From Castellaniella sp. S9 (GTDB lineage: Bacteria; Pseudomonadota; Gammaproteobacteria; Burkholderiales; Burkholderiaceae_B), in NCBI RefSeq assembly GCF_027257175.1, contig NZ_JAPFGD010000008.1, positions 62,001-126,000 of the forward strand: 64,000 nucleotides of DNA, written 5' to 3'. Below, one piece after another: positions 1-8,450 of the stretch. The notes beneath the pieces were generated by a model. The model saw nothing but the letters and a program-made list of their open reading frames with translations, was not told the origin of the DNA and searched no databases. Made by a program: the position numbers and the translations under genes. Positions within the stretch are counted from its first letter, which is position 1. The number at the start of each line of letters is the position of its first letter.

Positions 1-1
1 G

Positions 2-1192
2 CTCAGAGGATTGGTGGTCGTCGATGTGACGCGCGTGGTGGCGGGGCCTTATTGCACGATGATGCTGGCCGACCTCGGGGCGACGGTGATCAAGGTCGAG
101 AACCCCGCGGAGCCCGACTACGTGAGGACTTTCCCGCCATTCGTGCAGGGGGAAAAGGGCAGGGCGAGCGCTTTTTTCGCTCAGTACAACCGGCATAAGC
201 TCGGCGTCAGCCTGAACCTGAAAACCAGCCGGGGCCAGGCATTGCTGCGCAAGCTGATCGGCAAGGCCGACATGCTCGTCGAGAACTTCCGCCCCGGAAC
301 GATGGCGAAATTGGGTCTGGACTACGAGGCGCTGAAAAGCGAAAACCCGCGCCTCGTCTATGTCTCAATCAGCGGATTCGGCCAGACGGGCCCTCATTCG
401 CTGCGCCCCGCCTACGACAACAGCGCGCAGGCGACCGGCGGATTGTGGTCTTTCAACGGGGAAAAGGATCGTCCGCCCGTCCGGGTCGGCACGATCATCG
501 GGGACCTGTCGGCCTCCTTCTATGGGGCGATCGCGGCCCTGGCGGCCGTCATGCACGCCCGGCAGACCGGGGAAGGGCAGCTGGTGGATGTCGCGCAGCA
601 GGATTCCGTGGTGACGCTGACCGAGCACGCCGTGGTCAATTTCACCGTCGATGGCGTCGTTGCGCAGCCTCTGGGAAATGACCATCCCTTCGTGCGCCCC
701 TATGGCCAGCTCGCCTGCAAGGACGGATTCGTATTCTTCGGCGCCTATACGGACAAGTTCTGGCGGGAGGCCTGCAGGATATTCGGCGAGCCCGACCTGG
801 TCGACGATCCGGAGATCGACACCATGGAAAAGCGGTTCGATCCGCAGATATACGAACGCCGCGTCGCGCCGATCGTCCGGCGCTGGTGTGCAGGCCGAAC
901 CAAGGCCGAACTCGAGGAAATGGCCGGAGACGCCATTCCTCTGACGCCCATCAAGACCATCGATGAAGTGGTGGGGGATCCGCATCTCCAGGTGCGGGAC
1001 ATGTTCGTTCCCGTGGACATGGACGGCGTGGCGGTGAAGGTCTTCGGCAGCCCGATGAAGCTGTCGAAGACGCCCGTCCGGGCGACGGGGGCGGCGCCGT
1101 CCTTCGGCGAACACAATGCGCTGGTGTTCAGCCGCTGGGCGGGCCTGAGCGCCGCGGACCTGGAAAGCCTGTGCGCGGAGGGCGTGATCTGA
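2..1192 (+). CDS. CaiB/BaiF family (family III) CoA-transferase, 5' end outside window
   Basis: This family moves CoA between acyl-CoA thioesters and free carboxylic acids through an aspartyl-CoA intermediate in the cytoplasm. The opening VVDVTRVVAGPYCTMMLADL followed by GATVIKVENP is the classical family N-terminus, and GLDYEALKSENPRLVYVSISGFG comes soon after. The reading frame is open to the left edge and the domain starts at once, so the true start and a few residues lie upstream; a TTG at 11 is only the first start-like codon. The stop overlaps the ATG of the enoyl-CoA hydratase by one base (TGATG), so the two are translationally coupled. The acid used is unknown; the HMG-CoA reductase downstream suggests a branched C5/C6 acid such as mevalonate or a related compound, which is inference. 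Confidence 0.9.
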   Translation, partial: LRGLVVVDVTRVVAGPYCTMMLADLGATVIKVENPAEPDYVRTFPPFVQGEKGRASAFFAQYNRHKLGVSLNLKTSRGQALLRKLIGKADMLVENFRPGTMAKLGLDYEALKSENPRLVYVSISGFGQTGPHSLRPAYDNSAQATGGLWSFNGEKDRPPVRVGTIIGDLSASFYGAIAALAAVMHARQTGEGQLVDVAQQDSVVTLTEHAVVNFTVDGVVAQPLGNDHPFVRPYGQLACKDGFVFFGAYTDKFWREACRIFGEPDLVDDPEIDTMEKRFDPQIYERRVAPIVRRWCAGRTKAELEEMAGDAIPLTPIKTIDEVVGDPHLQVRDMFVPVDMDGVAVKVFGSPMKLSKTPVRATGAAPSFGEHNALVFSRWAGLSAADLESLCAEGVI

Positions 1193-1938
1193 TGAACATC
1201 GACTATGAAGTGCGCGAGGGGATTGCGCATGTCCGCTTCAACCGCCCCGAGAAACTCAATGCCCTGACGCTGGCGATGTACGACCAGCTCGCGCACGCTT
1301 TTGCGCGGGCCAACGAGGATCCCGAGGTGCGGGTCGTGCTGCTGACCGGCGCGGGGGATCGCGCGTTCTGCGTGGGTGCGGACCTCACGGAATCCATACC
1401 GGCGTTGGCCGAGGGGCGATTCGACATTTCGGAATGGGACGGTGCGCATATCAAGCAGCCTGGTTTCTACAAGCCCGTCGTGGCGGCGATCAATGGTTTG
1501 TGCATGGGCGGCGGCTTCGAAATCATGCTGGCGGCCGACATCCGGGTCGCCGCCGACACCGCGGTCTTTGCCCTTCCGGAGGCCACGCTGGGCATCGTGC
1601 CCGCGGGCGGCACGCTGGTGCGCCTGACGCGCCAGATTCCCTATGCCTATGCCATGGAGCTGATGATGACGGCCGAGCGCTTTTCGGCACGCCGGCTGGC
1701 GGACATGGGCTTGCTGAACCGGGTCGTTCCAGCAGCCGAGCTGGCGCGGGCCGCGCTGGCGTATGCCGAAGGTATCGCCCGGAAGGGCAGGGTCGCCCTG
1801 TCGGTCATCAAAGAGGCGGCTTCGACGCTGGGGCACCTTTCCCTCCAGGATGCATTCGCGCGCGAGGCGCAATTGGGCCAGCGCGCATTCACCTGCGATG
1901 AAGCCAAAGCGGGCCTGCGGCGTTTTCTTGCACGTTGA
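1192..1938 (+). CDS. enoyl-CoA hydratase/isomerase family protein
   Basis: A 248-residue crotonase-fold enzyme that hydrates or isomerises a 2-enoyl-CoA. The sequence shows VRFNRPEKLNALT, the oxyanion-hole stretch GAGDRAFCVGADL, and the second hallmark AAINGLCMGGGFEIMLAADI followed by FALPEATLGIVPAGG. The Glu of PEATLGI sits where the catalytic glutamate lies in the family. The length is typical. The ATG at 1192 overlaps the CoA-transferase stop, which fixes the start. The substrate cannot be read from sequence; with the CoA-transferase before it and HMG-CoA reductase after it, a branched-chain or terpenoid acyl-CoA is likely (inference). Confidence 0.88.
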   Translation: MNIDYEVREGIAHVRFNRPEKLNALTLAMYDQLAHAFARANEDPEVRVVLLTGAGDRAFCVGADLTESIPALAEGRFDISEWDGAHIKQPGFYKPVVAAINGLCMGGGFEIMLAADIRVAADTAVFALPEATLGIVPAGGTLVRLTRQIPYAYAMELMMTAERFSARRLADMGLLNRVVPAAELARAALAYAEGIARKGRVALSVIKEAASTLGHLSLQDAFAREAQLGQRAFTCDEAKAGLRRFLAR

Positions 1939-2006
1939 TTCGAGGGCGCTTCCCGCAGGCCGTTCAGATGGGCCCCGGCACGAACCATTTTTTATAAAGG
2001 ACAAGC

Positions 2007-3299
2007 ATGACTACCCATTCACGGCTTCCCAATTTTCGCAATCTGGCGCCTGCGCAGCGACTGGCGCACGTGGCGCAGGCCTGCGGCCTGGGCGAAGGCG
2101 ACGTCGCGCTGCTCGAGAAGCCGGGGGCGCTGGAACTGCCGCGGGCCGACGGCATGATCGAGAACGTCATCGCCACCTTCGAACTGCCCATGGGCGTGGC
2201 GGGAAACTTCACCGTCAACGGCAAGGACGTGCTCGTGCCCATGGTGGTCGAGGAGCCTTCGATCGTCGCCGCCGCTTCGTTCATGGCCAAGCTGGCCCGC
2301 GACTGCGGCGGCTTCGAGACATCCAGCACCGGCCCCATCATGCGGGCGCAGGTGCAGATCCTGGGTGTTGCCGATCCCCATGGGGCCAGGCTGGCCTTGC
2401 TCAAGCATCGCGACGAGGTCGTCGCCCTAGCCAATGGCCGCGACAAAGTACTGAACGATCTGGGCGGGGGATGCCGGGACATCGAGGTCCACGTGTTTCC
2501 CGATACGCCTCGCGGCCCGATGGTGGTCATGCATCTGATCGTGGACGTGCGCGACGCCATGGGCGCCAATACCGTGAACACCATGGCCGAGTCCGTCTCG
2601 CCCCTGGTGGAAAAGCTGACCGGCGGGCAGGTGCGCCTGCGCATTCTCTCCAATCTGGCGGATCTGCGCCTGGCGCGTGCGCGTGTGCGCTTGACGCCCG
2701 AGGTTCTCGAGACCCGGGAACGCAGCGGGTCCGAGGTCATCGAAGGGGTGATCGACGCCTATACCTTCGCCGCGGTGGATCCCTACCGGGCCGCTACGCA
2801 CAACAAGGGCATCATGAACGGCATCGACCCGATCATCGTGGCGACCGGCAATGATTGGCGTGCGGTCGAAGCCGGGGCGCATGCCTGGGCATGCCGGAAT
2901 GGGCGCTACACCTCACTGAGCACATGGGAAAAGGATATCGGCGGCGCCCTGGTCGGGACCCTCGAGATGCCGATGCCCGTGGGCCTGGTCGGCGGCGCCA
3001 CCAAGACGCACCCCCTGGCCCGCATTGCCCTGAAGATCATGGGGGTGGACACGGCGCAGGAACTGGGCGAGGTGGCGGTCGCGGTCGGCCTGGCTCAGAA
3101 TCTGGGCGCCTTGCGCGCCCTGGCCACCGAAGGCATACAGCGCGGACACATGGCCTTGCATGCCCGCAACATCGCCATGGGCGCCGGTGCGGTGGGGGGC
3201 GAGATCGACGCTATCGCGAGGCAGCTGGCCGCCGACCACGACGTGCGCACCGACCGTGCCGTGGAGCTGCTGCAAGCGCTGCGCGCGGCAGGCGGCTAG
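2007..3299 (+). CDS. mvaA: class II (degradative) hydroxymethylglutaryl-CoA reductase
   Basis: A 430-residue NAD(P)-dependent enzyme interconverting mevalonate plus CoA and HMG-CoA. The catalytic residues fall at the same numbers as in the Pseudomonas mevalonii enzyme: Glu83 in [11 protein letters not shown], Lys267 in THNKGIMNG, Asp283 in GNDWRA and His381 in [26 protein letters not shown] is the substrate-binding segment. An AAAGGAC ribosome site precedes the ATG. It is 68 bp behind the enoyl-CoA hydratase, probably one operon, so it most likely acts in mevalonate or isoprenoid catabolism. No HMG-CoA lyase is present here. The stop overlaps the convergent pirin stop in a shared CTAG. Confidence 0.93.
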   Translation: MTTHSRLPNFRNLAPAQRLAHVAQACGLGEGDVALLEKPGALELPRADGMIENVIATFELPMGVAGNFTVNGKDVLVPMVVEEPSIVAAASFMAKLARDCGGFETSSTGPIMRAQVQILGVADPHGARLALLKHRDEVVALANGRDKVLNDLGGGCRDIEVHVFPDTPRGPMVVMHLIVDVRDAMGANTVNTMAESVSPLVEKLTGGQVRLRILSNLADLRLARARVRLTPEVLETRERSGSEVIEGVIDAYTFAAVDPYRAATHNKGIMNGIDPIIVATGNDWRAVEAGAHAWACRNGRYTSLSTWEKDIGGALVGTLEMPMPVGLVGGATKTHPLARIALKIMGVDTAQELGEVAVAVGLAQNLGALRALATEGIQRGHMALHARNIAMGAGAVGGEIDAIARQLAADHDVRTDRAVELLQALRAAGG

Positions 3300-4006
3300 T
3301 CGGCCGGCGCCGCATCCACCAGGACCAGTTCGGCGTCCTCGAGGGCGGTGACCCGTATGGCGTCCTCGCCATGAATGGCGGCGCCGTCGCGTGCCTGCAG
3401 GGCCAGGCCGTTGACCTCGACGCGACCCGTGGCCGGCACTAGATAGCCATAGCGCCGAGGGTCCGAGAATCGATACTCGACGGTTTCCCCGGCCTCGAGC
3501 GTGGCGCCCAGTACCCGCGCATCCGTCCGGATGGGCAGCGCGTCCCCATCGCCCTCGATGCCGCTGGCCAGGGTGACGAACTTGCCGGAGCGCCCATGCT
3601 TGGGAAAGGGCTTGGAACCCCAGGACGGCGGCTGGCCCCCGCGGTCCGGCATGATCCAGATCTGAAAGATGCGGGTCGAGCCGGGCTCGAGGTTGTACTC
3701 GGAATGCCGGATGCCCGTCCCGGCGCTCATGACCTGGACGTCGCCGGCCACCGTGCGCCCCCTGTTGCCGAGATTGTCCTCATGGGTGATGGCTCCCTCG
3801 CGGACATAGGTGATGATTTCCATGTCGGCGTGGGGATGGGGCGGAAAGCCCGAGCCGGCCTGGATGGTGTCGTCGTTCCAGACGCGCAGCGTGCCCCACT
3901 GCATGCGCCGGGGGTCGAAGTATCCGGCGAAGGAAAAATGATGCTTCGCGTCGAGCCAGCCGTGGTTGGCGCCTCCAAGCGAGTTGAATGGGCGGTGTTC
4001 GATCAT
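3296..4006 (-). CDS. pirin family protein (YhhW/quercetinase-like bicupin)
   Basis: A two-cupin protein of 236 residues. The opening [20 protein letters not shown] and the metal ligands PHPHADME and GIRHSEYN (two His, then His and Glu) match the pirin iron site. Some relatives oxidise quercetin; others are transcription cofactors or stress proteins, so the role is open. I chose the ATG at 4006 over an in-frame ATG at 4033 because a GAGGA ribosome site lies just before it and family members start at MIE. It is divergent from the LysR gene, a common pairing in which the regulator controls the pirin gene. It shares its stop with mvaA through a CTAG at 3296-3299. Confidence 0.88.
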   Translation of the reverse strand: MIEHRPFNSLGGANHGWLDAKHHFSFAGYFDPRRMQWGTLRVWNDDTIQAGSGFPPHPHADMEIITYVREGAITHEDNLGNRGRTVAGDVQVMSAGTGIRHSEYNLEPGSTRIFQIWIMPDRGGQPPSWGSKPFPKHGRSGKFVTLASGIEGDGDALPIRTDARVLGATLEAGETVEYRFSDPRRYGYLVPATGRVEVNGLALQARDGAAIHGEDAIRVTALEDAELVLVDAAPAD

Positions 4007-4139
4007 GACATCCTCATCAGCGTCGAATTGCAATGGCTTCAGTCTATGCCCCCTGGCCCTGGGTGAGAATGGCAGAAATGGAATGTCTTGGTTTCCGTTT
4101 TGCGGCTGGCCGCCGGGCGACCCCGATTCGGCTAGACAG

Positions 4140-4151
4140 TTGAAGCTTCAA
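4140..4151. promoter_or_regulatory. candidate operator palindrome between pirin and LysR genes
   Basis: TTGAAGCTTCAA is a perfect 12-bp palindrome in the divergent intergenic space, followed by a direct repeat of TTGAA. LysR regulators often bind such T/A-bounded dyads beside their own gene. There is no direct proof; the site is inferred from symmetry and position. Confidence 0.35.
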
Positions 4152-4212
4152 AAATTGAAACGCATCGACTGTGCCCCTATGATGTCGATATCCACACCCT
4201 CTGTCGCATCCG

Positions 4213-5154
4213 ATGAAAAAACTGCCGGACTTCGAAGCCTGGGCCATCTTCGCCAAAGTGGCTGAAACAGGTTCTTTCGCACGCGCCGCGGCAGAGGTCT
4301 CGTTGTCCCAGGCCACGGTGTCCAAGGCGATCGGACGCTTGGAGGCCCGCCTGAACACCACGCTTTTCCAGCGCACCTCGCGCAGCATGTCCTTGACCGA
4401 AAGCGGCCACCTGGCGCTTGAACGCGCCACACGCATTCTGGAGGACGGGGAGGCCGTCGAGGCCGAGATCACCGAGCAATCCAGCAGCCTGCGCGGCATC
4501 ATCCGCGTGTCGGCGCCGATGTCGTTCGGGTTGAGCCGCCTCGCGCCCATCGTGCCCGGCTTCCTGGCCCTGCATCCCGAGGTGGAACTGGACCTGCAGT
4601 TCGACGACAAGCAGGCCGACCTGATCGCGGAACGCTACGACCTGGCCTTGCGCATCGCCAACCTCGTGGACTCGTCCCTGCTGGCCCGCCGTTTGTGCGG
4701 GGTGCGGATCCTGCTGGTCGGTTCGCCGGCCTATTTCCAGAAATACGGGAAACCGCGCCATCCCCGTGAACTCGCCAATCACAAGGCCTTGAAATACGCC
4801 TACTCGCGCGCAGGCGCGAGCTGGCGGTTTCGCCACAAGAAAGAGGGCGAGTTCACACAGGTCATGCCGGCCCAGATGCATTCCAATAACGCCGAGGCGC
4901 TGACGCCGGCCTTGCTGGCGGGCCTGGGCCTGGCGCTCCAACCGGAATTCCTGGTCTGGGAACATCTGCGCGCGGGCGTATTGGAGACGGCGATGGAGGC
5001 CTGGGAGGTCGAACCCATCGCGCTGCACATCGTGACGCCGCCGGGCCGCCGGCGGCCCGCCCGCGTGCAGGCCTTCATGGACTACGTCGCGGACAGCCTG
5101 GCAGGGGAGCCGTGGGCGGGCAGTGCAGACGCCGAATTTAAGCATGAGTATTAA
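4213..5154 (+). CDS. LysR family transcriptional regulator
   Basis: A 313-residue DNA-binding protein. Residues 1-60 form the winged helix-turn-helix (FAKVAETGSFARAAAEVSLS then ATVSKAIGRLEARL, LFQRTSRSMSLTESG). The rest is the effector-binding domain beginning near GIIRVSAPMSFG. It belongs to the CrgA/YhjC-like group that often governs a divergently placed oxidoreductase or pirin. The start is the first ATG, which gives the normal family N-terminus MKKLPDFEAWAIF. The effector is unknown. Its most likely target is the divergent pirin gene. Confidence 0.93.
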   Translation: MKKLPDFEAWAIFAKVAETGSFARAAAEVSLSQATVSKAIGRLEARLNTTLFQRTSRSMSLTESGHLALERATRILEDGEAVEAEITEQSSSLRGIIRVSAPMSFGLSRLAPIVPGFLALHPEVELDLQFDDKQADLIAERYDLALRIANLVDSSLLARRLCGVRILLVGSPAYFQKYGKPRHPRELANHKALKYAYSRAGASWRFRHKKEGEFTQVMPAQMHSNNAEALTPALLAGLGLALQPEFLVWEHLRAGVLETAMEAWEVEPIALHIVTPPGRRRPARVQAFMDYVADSLAGEPWAGSADAEFKHEY

Positions 5155-5455
5155 GCAAACAGGGCACTAGTATTCCACAATGATTTGTCGGCCGGCGAGC
5201 GGGACGCTTCGCGGCCGGTGTGCAATTTTCATAAAAAGTTCCTCAGGGATATCCTTGATCGAAAAATTGTAAGCATGGCGCTTTTGCCTGAAATGCGCTC
5301 TGTACAATAAATCAGCCCCTTTTAAAAGGAACACCAGAACGGCATTGTTTGAATATCGATGGTCACGGTTTTTTCACTTAGTGAATTGACGGGTCATACA
5401 GATTACTGTCGTCAGTTTCATATAAGGGCAATTCAGCACCATAAGGAGGAAAAAC
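5155..5455 (+). other. AT-richer intergenic region, no gene seen
   Basis: About 300 bp with clearly lower GC than the flanks. It holds a strong AAGGAGGA ribosome site just before the next ATG. A TTGACG at 5386-5391 could be a -35 element, but I see no convincing -10 at the right distance. No ORF with family-like sequence was found. Confidence 0.5.
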
Positions 5456-5857
5456 ATGTCCAACGAAATGATGAACAGTTGGGGCCAATATCGACCCACG
5501 AAAACAGTGTGGTTTTGGTCTTGCGTGGGCGCGGCGGCCTTGACGATGGCGGTCGGGTTCGGCGCAGGCGGGTGGGTCACTGGGGCAACGGCGGCTGAAC
5601 AGGTCGCGTCTTCCACCGATCAGGCGGTCGCCACCCTGGCCGCTAATATCTGCGCAAATCGATTTCTGGCCGCGCCGGATTCACAGTATCAATTGACTCA
5701 GCTCAAAGAGGTCGACACCTGGAAACAGGACACCTTCATCGAGGAAGGCGGCTGGGTGACGTTTGCCAATATGGAGGAACCCGTCGATGGCGCCGCCGAC
5801 CTGTGCGTCGACAAGATTCTGGCAGGCAACACGGCCACCGTAGATAATGGCGCATAA
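5456..5857 (+). CDS. small conserved hypothetical protein with one N-terminal membrane segment
   Basis: A 133-residue protein of unknown function. The N-terminus carries a short cytoplasmic stretch ending YRPTKTVWFWSC and then a hydrophobic span at about residues 19-44 (VGAAALTMAVGFGAGGWVTG). The remainder is hydrophilic, with two cysteines (AANICANRF and ADLCVDKIL) and a SFIEE/GGWVTF-type segment (here TFIEEGGWVTFANMEEP). It should be anchored in the inner membrane with the C-terminus outside. The AAGGAGGA ribosome site six bases upstream is the strongest in this area. I recall similar uncharacterised proteins in rhizobia and Alcaligenaceae, but no function. It stands alone beside a degraded toxin-antitoxin locus. 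Confidence 0.7.
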   Translation: MSNEMMNSWGQYRPTKTVWFWSCVGAAALTMAVGFGAGGWVTGATAAEQVASSTDQAVATLAANICANRFLAAPDSQYQLTQLKEVDTWKQDTFIEEGGWVTFANMEEPVDGAADLCVDKILAGNTATVDNGA

Positions 5858-5999
5858 GGCAGGCGGGTTTGCTTCCGCATTCCGCAAGCCATCTCGCGCT
5901 GGGCCAAGCGCTGCGCACGCGGAACCTTGCATCACGCTTGCCCACATGACAGTGGGCTGATGCAGCCGCGCGTTCAAGGATTTTTCGGGGTGCCCGGCG

Positions 6000-6077
6000 T
6001 CAGGCCAATGCGTCGATGACGGCTTGCGGGTTGCGCTCGATCACGTTGAGCAGCACCAGCGCCGGCGCTTTGGGGTC
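6000..6077 (-). pseudogene. orphaned C-terminal end of an XRE/HigA-type antitoxin
   Basis: Read on the minus strand in a different frame from the antitoxin just upstream, this stretch encodes PALVLLNVIERNPQAVIDAL followed by a stop. That is the usual ending of XRE/HigA-like antitoxins (PxGPAxxLLxVxERNPxAVxxAL). It has no start or helix-turn-helix of its own. It looks like the old 3' end of the antitoxin gene, left behind when a different C-terminal module replaced the middle. Family assignment is from memory of the motif. Confidence 0.6.
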
Positions 6078-6408
6078 AGCCGGCCGGGTGGGCCTTAATC
6101 TTGCCGCCCAGGGCCAGCGAAGCCCGCAAGGTGTCGTTGATACGAGTCTGCCAGCCGTCGCCACTGGCGCGCAGCGCGGCCAGCACGTCGGCATCCAGGC
6201 GCAGCTTCACCGCTTCTTTCGTCACGGCCTGGGTGCTGCCCACGGGGCGCCCCCGGCGCTTGGCGATCTGCTCCGGCGTATGCACCTGGGCGAACTTGCC
6301 CGCCTTGGCCTCGGCTAGCGATTCGCGCAGCCCAGGTAGCGCCTGGCCGGCATCGGCCTCGATGGCCTTTGCCACCTTGTCCATGTCCAGTTTCTTCAGG
6401 GTCTTCAT
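6076..6408 (-). CDS. antitoxin with HigA-like N-terminus and BrnA-like C-terminus
   Basis: A 110-residue protein. Residues 1-50 (DMDKVAKAIEADAGQALPGL, then RESLAEAKAGK) resemble the N-terminal arm of XRE/HigA antitoxins. Residues 60-105 (RGRPVGSTQAVTKEAVKLRL, then ADVLAALRASGDGWQTRIND) match the ribbon-helix-helix of BrnA antitoxins, where (W/Y)QTRIN is the hallmark. No XRE helix-turn-helix remains, and a typical XRE C-terminus lies out of frame just downstream. The ORF is intact, so a DNA-binding protein may still be made. It follows the toxin remnant after two bases. It is probably a relic of a type II toxin-antitoxin pair; whether it is functional is unknown. Confidence 0.7.
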   Translation of the reverse strand: MKTLKKLDMDKVAKAIEADAGQALPGLRESLAEAKAGKFAQVHTPEQIAKRRGRPVGSTQAVTKEAVKLRLDADVLAALRASGDGWQTRINDTLRASLALGGKIKAHPAG

Positions 6409-6410
6409 GG

Positions 6411-6601
6411 TCAGCTCCGCTTGATGTCCTTGGTCTTCACGTTGGTGCGCACAGCCTTGGCATACACCATCACCAGTCGGGGATTACGTCACCGGCCTCT
6501 GGGTTCTCGGCGATCCAGTCGATGAAAGCGTGGCGCTCGCTTTCACCCCAAACTTCGTTGGCTTGCTTTTGGAAGATGAGGGTTTCAACGACGGTTCGCA
6601 T
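6411..6601 (-). pseudogene. RelE/HigB-type toxin remnant with internal deletion and frameshift
   Basis: From the ATG at 6601 the minus strand reads MRTVVETLIFQKQANEVW then ERHAFIDWIAENPEAGDVIP and stops at 6470 after 43 residues. This is the N-terminal third of a RelE/HigB-like mRNA interferase. The family's C-terminal motif, here LVMVYAKAVRTNVKTKDIKR, follows directly in another frame and ends at 6411. The middle part (usually the GGxRKxRW and RVIYY segments, about 40 residues) is missing. The toxin should therefore be inactive. The antitoxin frame begins two bases after the remnant's last stop, as in an intact pair. Confidence 0.72.
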
Positions 6602-6691
6602 GATTAAATGTACCCCCAATTAAATTGCTTTTCAAGGGGCTTTACAGGGAGGTGGCCGTCTTTATGGAACGTCCCGAACCGTCCTGAACCA

Positions 6692-7615
6692 CTACTCAAT
6701 ATTCTGCGCCTGCTCGCGCATCTGCTCGATCAGCAGCTTCAGGTCGATGGCCGCCTGGGTGACCGACAGCGCCGCGGATTTCGAGCCCAGCGTATTGGCC
6801 TCGCGGTTCATTTCCTGGAACAGGAAGTCGAGGCGCTTGCCGCGGCTGCCCTTGGGCGGCGGTTGCCGCTTGCCGGCGGCGCCCGGGTCGCCCAGGATGT
6901 GCTGCAGCTCGGCCAGGTGCGAGCGCAGGCGGGCGATTTCCTCGGCCACGTCCACGCGCAGGCCGAACAGCCCCGCCTCCTGGGCGATGCGCGCCGAGAG
7001 CTCGGCGCCGCCGATCTGGGCGAAGCCCTCGGGGCTGGCGGCCTCGAGCGCCTCGCGCAGGCGCTGGGCCACGCGGGCCTGCTGGCTGTCGATCAAGGCG
7101 GGCAGGTCGGCTTCGACCTGCTCCACGATGACGGCGATCTCGCGTGCCGTCTGCAGCATGGCGTCGGCCAGGCGCCCGCCCTCGCGTGCGCGCGCCGCGG
7201 TAAATTCGTCGAGCGCCTGCGTCATCGCGCGTTCGCACAGCGGCAGCCAGGTCTCGGCATCCAGCGCCGTGCGTTCGCCGCCGCCCAGCAGCTCGGCCAG
7301 CGTCGGCGCCGGGACGTCTGGGATGAGGGCGCGCGCCGCATGCAGTTGCGCGGCCAGGGCGCGCAGGGCGTCGGGGTCGATGCTGCGCGGCGCATCGCCG
7401 GCGGCCATCGCGTAGCTGACGCGAACCTCGATCTTGCCGCGCTGCGCATACCGGCCCACCAGCTCCCGGAGGCGGGACTCGGCGAAGCGCAAGTCGTCGG
7501 GCAGGCGCAGATTGAGGTCCAGGTAGCGGTTGTTGACGCTGCGGATCTCGATGCCGATGGCGCCGGGCTCGGATTCCAGGCGTGCCGCGCCGAAGGCCGT
7601 CATGCTGCGGATCAT
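6692..7615 (-). CDS. yicC: YicC family endoribonuclease
   Basis: A 307-residue cytoplasmic protein. It opens with the family signature MIRSMTAFGAARLE and the segment SVNNRYLDLNLRLPDDLR. It ends with FLFQEMNREANTLGSKS, the conserved DUF1732 tail. E. coli YicC has endoribonuclease activity and takes part in small-RNA turnover, and it is often found beside gmk or rph. Here it is divergent from rph across an 85-bp gap containing an 8-bp inverted repeat. The length is slightly above the E. coli protein. Confidence 0.93.
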   Translation of the reverse strand: MIRSMTAFGAARLESEPGAIGIEIRSVNNRYLDLNLRLPDDLRFAESRLRELVGRYAQRGKIEVRVSYAMAAGDAPRSIDPDALRALAAQLHAARALIPDVPAPTLAELLGGGERTALDAETWLPLCERAMTQALDEFTAARAREGGRLADAMLQTAREIAVIVEQVEADLPALIDSQQARVAQRLREALEAASPEGFAQIGGAELSARIAQEAGLFGLRVDVAEEIARLRSHLAELQHILGDPGAAGKRQPPPKGSRGKRLDFLFQEMNREANTLGSKSAALSVTQAAIDLKLLIEQMREQAQNIE

Positions 7616-7633
7616 GGGACGTTCCGTGTTTAT

Positions 7634-7655
7634 CTACAATATGGGCGTATTGTAG
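7634..7655. promoter_or_regulatory. 8-bp inverted repeat in the yicC-rph divergent promoter region
   Basis: CTACAATA and TATTGTAG form perfect arms around a 6-base spacer. Each arm contains TACAAT or its complement, so the repeat offers a -10-like hexamer in both directions. It may be a symmetrical divergent promoter core or a regulator site. No good -35 box could be matched to either arm. Confidence 0.4.
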
Positions 7656-7700
7656 TCTCGAACATCGGCAAGCCCGCTTGCCTCACCCACGGAATCTTTG

Positions 7701-8450
7701 ATGACTCAACATCCATCCGCCGGCGCGCGCCCGTCCGGCCGCGCCCCCGACGAACTGCGCAAGGTGCGCCTGCTGACCGGGTATACCCGATACGCCGAGG
7801 GTTCGGTGCTGGCTTGCATGGGCGACACCCAGGTCTTGTGCAACGCCAGTGTGCTGGACAAGGTCCCGCCCTTCCTCAAGGGCGCAGGGCGCGGCTGGGT
7901 TACGGCCGAGTACGGCATGCTGCCGCGGGCCACACACACGCGCGGCGAGCGCGAGGCCGCGCGCGGCAAGCAAAGCGGCCGCACCCAGGAGATCCAGCGC
8001 CTCATCGGCCGCAGCCTGCGCGCCGTCTTCGACCTGCATGCCCTGGGCGAGCGCACCATCCACCTGGATTGCGACGTGCTGCAGGCCGACGGCGGCACGC
8101 GCTGCGCCGGCATCACCGGCGCCTGGGTCGCCGCCGCCCTGGCGGTGCGCGGCCTGCAGCGCCGCGGCCTGCTGGCGGGCGATCCGCTGCTCGGGCAGGT
8201 GGCCGCCGTTTCGGTCGGCATCGTCGGCGGCCGCCCGGTGCTGGATCTGGACTATCCCGAGGATTCGGCCTGCGACACCGACATGAACGTGGTCATGACC
8301 GATGCCGGCCGCTATGTCGAGGTGCAGGGTACGGCCGAGGGCGGCAGTTTCGGCCGTCCGGAGCTGGATGCCTTGCTGGATCTGGCCGGCGCGGGGATCG
8401 CCCGCCTGGGCGCCCTGCAGGCCCGTGCCCTCGAGGAGGCGACAGTATGA
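7701..8450 (+). CDS. rph: ribonuclease PH
   Basis: A phosphorolytic 3'-5' exoribonuclease that trims tRNA 3' ends, normally a hexamer. The 249-residue protein shows [47 protein letters not shown] (the phosphate-site region), RSLRAVFDL and the C-terminal [17 protein letters not shown]. The ATG at 7701 is preferred to a TTG directly in front of it. Its TGA overlaps the rdgB ATG (ATGA), and the order rph-rdgB-hemW is common in betaproteobacteria. Confidence 0.97.
   Translation: MTQHPSAGARPSGRAPDELRKVRLLTGYTRYAEGSVLACMGDTQVLCNASVLDKVPPFLKGAGRGWVTAEYGMLPRATHTRGEREAARGKQSGRTQEIQRLIGRSLRAVFDLHALGERTIHLDCDVLQADGGTRCAGITGAWVAAALAVRGLQRRGLLAGDPLLGQVAAVSVGIVGGRPVLDLDYPEDSACDTDMNVVMTDAGRYVEVQGTAEGGSFGRPELDALLDLAGAGIARLGALQARALEEATV

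Noticed and set aside
3296-3299. Shared CTAG stop at the mvaA/pirin convergence as a regulatory site
   Set aside because: The palindromic CTAG simply provides TAG on both strands; the same arrangement recurs at 50577-50580 and needs no special function.
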